Origin: CAXXIC01 sp049315325
Lineage (GTDB): Bacteria; Bacteroidota; Bacteroidia; Bacteroidales; UBA7332
Assembly: GCA_049315325.1 (NCBI GenBank)
Contig: JBMOKJ010000002.1
Location: forward strand, 186,001 to 250,000
Direction of reading: 5' to 3'
DNA length: 64,000 nucleotides
Under the pieces are notes generated by a model, which was not told the DNA's origin, searched no databases, and was given only the letters and a program-made list of their open reading frames with translations. Shown here piece after piece: positions 60,949-64,000 of the stretch; position 1 is the stretch's first letter, and each line of letters starts with the position of its first letter. A program made the translations under genes and the position numbers.

Positions 60949-61239
60949 ATGGTAGTAATATCAAAAGAAGATCTTTATTATAAAGATTATTCGTGGTCAG
61001 TTTATGCTAACGATGACTCGCATGTAACGGGGCAACCAGATAGCACATTATTGAACAGAAAAGAAGGTTATGAAATTGTATATTTCATAAATAAATTCTG
61101 TGAAATTTACAAGTTTGAACAAAAAGCATCTGCTCAAAAAGTTGAAAAAATGATTCGAAATGAAGTCCCAGAAAACATTCGGAGTCAGACTAATATTAAA
61201 GAATGGATTGCAACAAATTGGAAAAATAGCAATTATTAA
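60949..61239 (+). CDS. Small hypothetical protein
   Basis: 96 residues, mixed alpha/beta, no signal or membrane segment. It begins VVISKEDLYYKDYSWSVYANDDSHVTG and continues with a helical C-terminal half (KEGYEIVYFINKFCEIY... QKVEKMIRNEVP). I do not recognise it. Own AT-rich leader, followed by the 40-bp palindrome. Confidence 0.5.
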   Translation: MVVISKEDLYYKDYSWSVYANDDSHVTGQPDSTLLNRKEGYEIVYFINKFCEIYKFEQKASAQKVEKMIRNEVPENIRSQTNIKEWIATNWKNSNY

Positions 61240-61254
61240 TTTTATATGCTAGAG

Positions 61255-61294
61255 TTGAGTTAATAGAGGATGAATTCATCCTCTATTAACTCAA
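61255..61294. terminator. 40-bp perfect palindrome
   Basis: TTGAGTTAATAGAGGATGAA then its exact complement, centre GAATTC. As RNA an ~18-bp hairpin 16 bp after the stop at 61239; no T-run, but it is placed as a terminator. It may also be a protein site or an end of a small inserted element. Confidence 0.65.
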
Positions 61295-61395
61295 ATTTGG
61301 TAAGTTACATCACTATTTTGTTCACATTTTTTAACTAAGTTAAATATCAATATTTTAAATACAAATCAATTATTAATCATTAAATTTGAATAATT

Positions 61396-63723
61396 ATGGG
61401 AACATTAAGTCAGAAGACAATCAGTTTTGGTATATCAGAAGCTGCTTATAATTTATTAACAGACAAAACAGCTTATAGGGCTGATGTTGATAGTTTGTCA
61501 AATGTAATTAATGCTAACTCAATATGGTATATTACTAAGGAAACTTTTATTCCATCTGATAAAATAGTTAATATACCTGCTAATGTTACGTTAGTGCCAC
61601 AAGGAGGATTTTTTACTAGTACTGACCCAAGCTCGGGTACAGGAAAATTAGTTGCAAATAAAACAAAGATCAAAGCCGACTTTGAGCAAGTGTTTGATGA
61701 AAATATTAAATTAACTGGTTATTGGGATATTGCAATCGCTCACCCAGAGTGGTTTGGTACAATAGATCCTATTCTTATTTCAGATTCACCTATTGATATA
61801 TTGAATGAAAATTATGAAAAAATAGCTTCTTCAAGTAAAAAAATACAGAAAGCAATTGATTTGATTTTTACAAACACGTTCTATGTGAAATTGCCAAAAC
61901 AAAATAATGTATATCCTACATTAGCAACAATGTTTTATGGAGGTCGTGTCGTATGTAAGCCTTATAGTTTGTATTTTATTGAAACAGCCATAAATTTACC
62001 ATTAGGGATTTCGTTCGATGGTGGTAATTCCAATTTTGTGTATAATATACCTACTGGATTATCTGAATCTCCAACTGATATTCTAGCTGCAAAATATATG
62101 TTCAAGATAAATATTAATAATGATTTGAATGATTGGACAGTCGAACAAAGAGGTCAATCTGACACCATTTCAAATATTAGAATGGTCAATAATATTTACT
62201 TATCTAATGATAATCAACAATTGAAATATAAATTCGCAAGAGGGATATACTCAGGCTCACAATGTTGCGTTTTTGAAAATATAGAATCATCAAATTTTAA
62301 TCAAACGTTTCAACGATTAGCGAGTGGCGCAACGAATCATCCTTCAATAGGTGGACGTTATATTGATAATATTACATTACGTAATATTACAATTAATGCA
62401 CCATTAATTAAATTTCAAGACAATACAGTGACATCACCTTCATATGCCCTAGAAAGCCCTTACCAAATAGATACTGGGTATGTTGGAGATAACCTAATGA
62501 TTGATAATGTAGCTATTGGATATGACGCCAAGAATCCAAGAGGGATTAAAATTGTGGCATGTACTGGTGGCGTGATTCAGCGTATTACCAACGGAACAAT
62601 TTATATTCAAAATTCAAAAGCAATTACGTTATCGGGTGTTCATCAGGAAATTGGGAATTTGATTGTCGAAAATTCACAGGTGGATGTAAATGGTTATACA
62701 CATTTCAAGAAAGCAGGAGTACCATGTGTGCAGGTCATCAAAAGAAATGATACAAGTAAAGTGGAAAATCGGACTATTTCTCTCCGTAATTTTATGATAC
62801 TTTATACAAACGATAAAAATAAAGATATTGTACCACCTAATCCACCAGTCTTGCCATACAATACTTATAGTAATAATGAAATTGATGTTGATACTGATGG
62901 TAAAGCTGGAGTTATTAAACTTGAGAATGTTTGTAGATGTTTAAGAACAGGCTCAGTCGAATCTTCTTCTTTGTACGGTATCCGGATGATAAATACTGAT
63001 TTTATTAAAAATCAAGCTGCAAATTCGATTAGTTCGATTGTTACAGATCAATCATCAGGATTATTGAATAACCATATTTCATTTCAACTAAGCTCATTAA
63101 ATAATCAAGGTTTAACAACGCCATTGATTCGAGGAAACGTAGCATATATTGGCAATTCTTCTAGCGGATCAGATATCATTGCTTGTAATTCTTTGACCTA
63201 TAGTATTAATCCACCGATTACTCAAGGTATATTTAAGTATTATGCTGCAATTATCATTGATAAAGAACGCATGCTTGGTTTTGTTCCGAATTTTACGTGG
63301 GCTACTGCTGTTGATGGAGCCAGACAAATTGTTTCAAGTACCGACAAATTTATTGTAATGGGATTTGAAAGTTATGCTCCAATTGGATCAACTATTCGTC
63401 TTTTCAGGCAAATTAATTCTGATACAATATTCTATATCGATATTCCAGTTTGTTCAAGTGGTAATATATTTTTTGATTTTGGGGCATTTACGTTGTTTGG
63501 TGATACGTGGCAAACTACAGGAAGTCAAACCTTGTCAAGTAATAGTATCTACTTACCTTCTCCATGCACAGTATATCAGAATTTTGGTGTTAATGTGAAA
63601 GTGACAATGCCTGCTTATCCGACTAAAGGAAATTGGAAGAGAGGAGATTTTATCAATTTTTACGATCCTAACTATGGCGATACTCTTGATGTATTGACTA
63701 TAGATGCTTTAAATGTAATTTGA
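61396..63723 (+). CDS. Tailspike-like beta-helix protein
   Basis: 775 residues without signal peptide or sorting tail. N-terminal part has the cap-like LLTDKTAYRADVDSL and AHPEWFGTIDP, the P-E-W-F-G pattern that opens many pectate-lyase-type/tailspike right-handed beta-helices; QKAIDLIF follows. The rest has many short strands (NITLRNITINAPLIKFQDN, ISLRNFMILYT). Such proteins are phage tailspikes or polysaccharide-binding surface proteins. No other phage gene stands nearby, so an isolated moron-like or host gene is possible. Confidence 0.55.
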   Translation: MGTLSQKTISFGISEAAYNLLTDKTAYRADVDSLSNVINANSIWYITKETFIPSDKIVNIPANVTLVPQGGFFTSTDPSSGTGKLVANKTKIKADFEQVFDENIKLTGYWDIAIAHPEWFGTIDPILISDSPIDILNENYEKIASSSKKIQKAIDLIFTNTFYVKLPKQNNVYPTLATMFYGGRVVCKPYSLYFIETAINLPLGISFDGGNSNFVYNIPTGLSESPTDILAAKYMFKININNDLNDWTVEQRGQSDTISNIRMVNNIYLSNDNQQLKYKFARGIYSGSQCCVFENIESSNFNQTFQRLASGATNHPSIGGRYIDNITLRNITINAPLIKFQDNTVTSPSYALESPYQIDTGYVGDNLMIDNVAIGYDAKNPRGIKIVACTGGVIQRITNGTIYIQNSKAITLSGVHQEIGNLIVENSQVDVNGYTHFKKAGVPCVQVIKRNDTSKVENRTISLRNFMILYTNDKNKDIVPPNPPVLPYNTYSNNEIDVDTDGKAGVIKLENVCRCLRTGSVESSSLYGIRMINTDFIKNQAANSISSIVTDQSSGLLNNHISFQLSSLNNQGLTTPLIRGNVAYIGNSSSGSDIIACNSLTYSINPPITQGIFKYYAAIIIDKERMLGFVPNFTWATAVDGARQIVSSTDKFIVMGFESYAPIGSTIRLFRQINSDTIFYIDIPVCSSGNIFFDFGAFTLFGDTWQTTGSQTLSSNSIYLPSPCTVYQNFGVNVKVTMPAYPTKGNWKRGDFINFYDPNYGDTLDVLTIDALNVI

Positions 63724-63775
63724 TTTTTTTACTTGAAAATTGTTGTGATTGATTTTAATTTAAACAAATGTTGTT

Positions 63776-64000
63776 ATGGGAAATTGTAGAATTTATCTAA
63801 CAGTTATCTTTTTGATTTCTACGTTGCTTCTTTCTTGCAAACCCGAATTGGAAAAACAAAAGCCAGTAGTTACGACTTCAGCTATCAGCGCTGTTACTGA
63901 TAACGCCGCAACTTGCGGTGGAGATGCTATTACAGACAATGGTTCGTTTATTACAAATAAAGGTGTTTGTTGGAGTGTGAATTCACACCCCACTGTTGCC
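63776..64000 (+). CDS. Lipoprotein with BspA-type FN3 unit, 3' end outside window
   Basis: ATG at 63776, 75 codons visible. Lipobox LLLSCKPE (lipid on Cys) after a signal helix, so a lipoprotein. The mature start (TTSAISAVTDNAATCGGDAITDNGSFITNKGVCWSV) is the same domain as the FN3-like units in the protein at 25239 (ARGVCWS, NPT). The rest is cut. Likely outer-membrane surface exposed. Confidence 0.75.
   Translation, partial: MGNCRIYLTVIFLISTLLLSCKPELEKQKPVVTTSAISAVTDNAATCGGDAITDNGSFITNKGVCWSVNSHPTVA

Overview
The window looks like a chromosomal segment of a Bacteroidota bacterium, most likely order Bacteroidales. Pointers are a type IX secretion C-terminal sorting domain, a BspA-type LRR surface protein, a TonB receptor with a carboxypeptidase-like N-terminal domain, a DUF4295 gene behind rpmB-rpmG, DUF3244 and TPR-lipoprotein genes, and promoters of the Bacteroides type (TTTG near -33, TAnnTTTG near -7). 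A genus cannot be fixed from the sequence alone; a Paludibacter-like relative is a guess.

Layout. 0-7.2 kb is accessory: a cut-off unknown gene, a frameshifted secreted-protein gene, small secreted/Sel1/YD-like genes, a TMEM175-type channel, an AraC regulator with a three-gene stress-type operon, and a DUF4160/DUF2442 pair whose first gene is frameshifted in an AG tract. 7.4-17 kb holds a cold-shock-domain gene, then a cytidylate-kinase-like gene and a complete F1Fo ATP synthase cluster in the order (Z-I)-B-E-F-H-A-G-D-C, with a strong hairpin after atpE and a terminator after atpC. 17-23 kb: nitroreductase, tRNA-Arg(TCT), a minus-strand lacI-ubiE-ppnP run, a phosphotransferase, mtgA, a duplicated palindromic intergenic repeat, and lipB. 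23-29.4 kb is accessory: a 21-bp-period DNA array, a small fibronectin-III-like gene, a two-TM protein and a 1370-residue BspA/LRR T9SS protein. 29.5-43 kb is mostly housekeeping: M48 protease, GH20 hexosaminidase, a large hybrid histidine kinase, cinA, rpmB-rpmG-DUF4295, ftsY, rimO, dihydroorotase, Fic, crcB. 43-46.4 kb: a His/Cys-rich small protein and a TonB receptor that may handle a metal. 46.5-55.3 kb: a compact minus-strand defence operon of five genes, xre-mod-(PHP+SMC-like ATPase, TrlF type)-(AlbA_2/Schlafen-type ATPase)-res, i.e. a type III restriction-modification system with two extra genes between mod and res. 55.6-64 kb is AT-rich accessory DNA: TPR lipoprotein, DUF3244, a second 21-bp array with a second FN3-like gene, a DUF4747-like plus four-TM gene pair, a small gene, a 775-residue tailspike-like protein and a cut-off lipoprotein.

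The two most interesting things are (1) two degenerate arrays with an exact 21-bp period, free of indels over their clear units, each lying about 140-165 bp upstream of one of two homologous FN3-like genes 35 kb apart, and (2) the type III RM operon carrying a PHP-ATPase and a Schlafen-like gene, with a dyad operator candidate in front of its own XRE gene. All functional assignments rest on reading motifs by eye; no database search was run.
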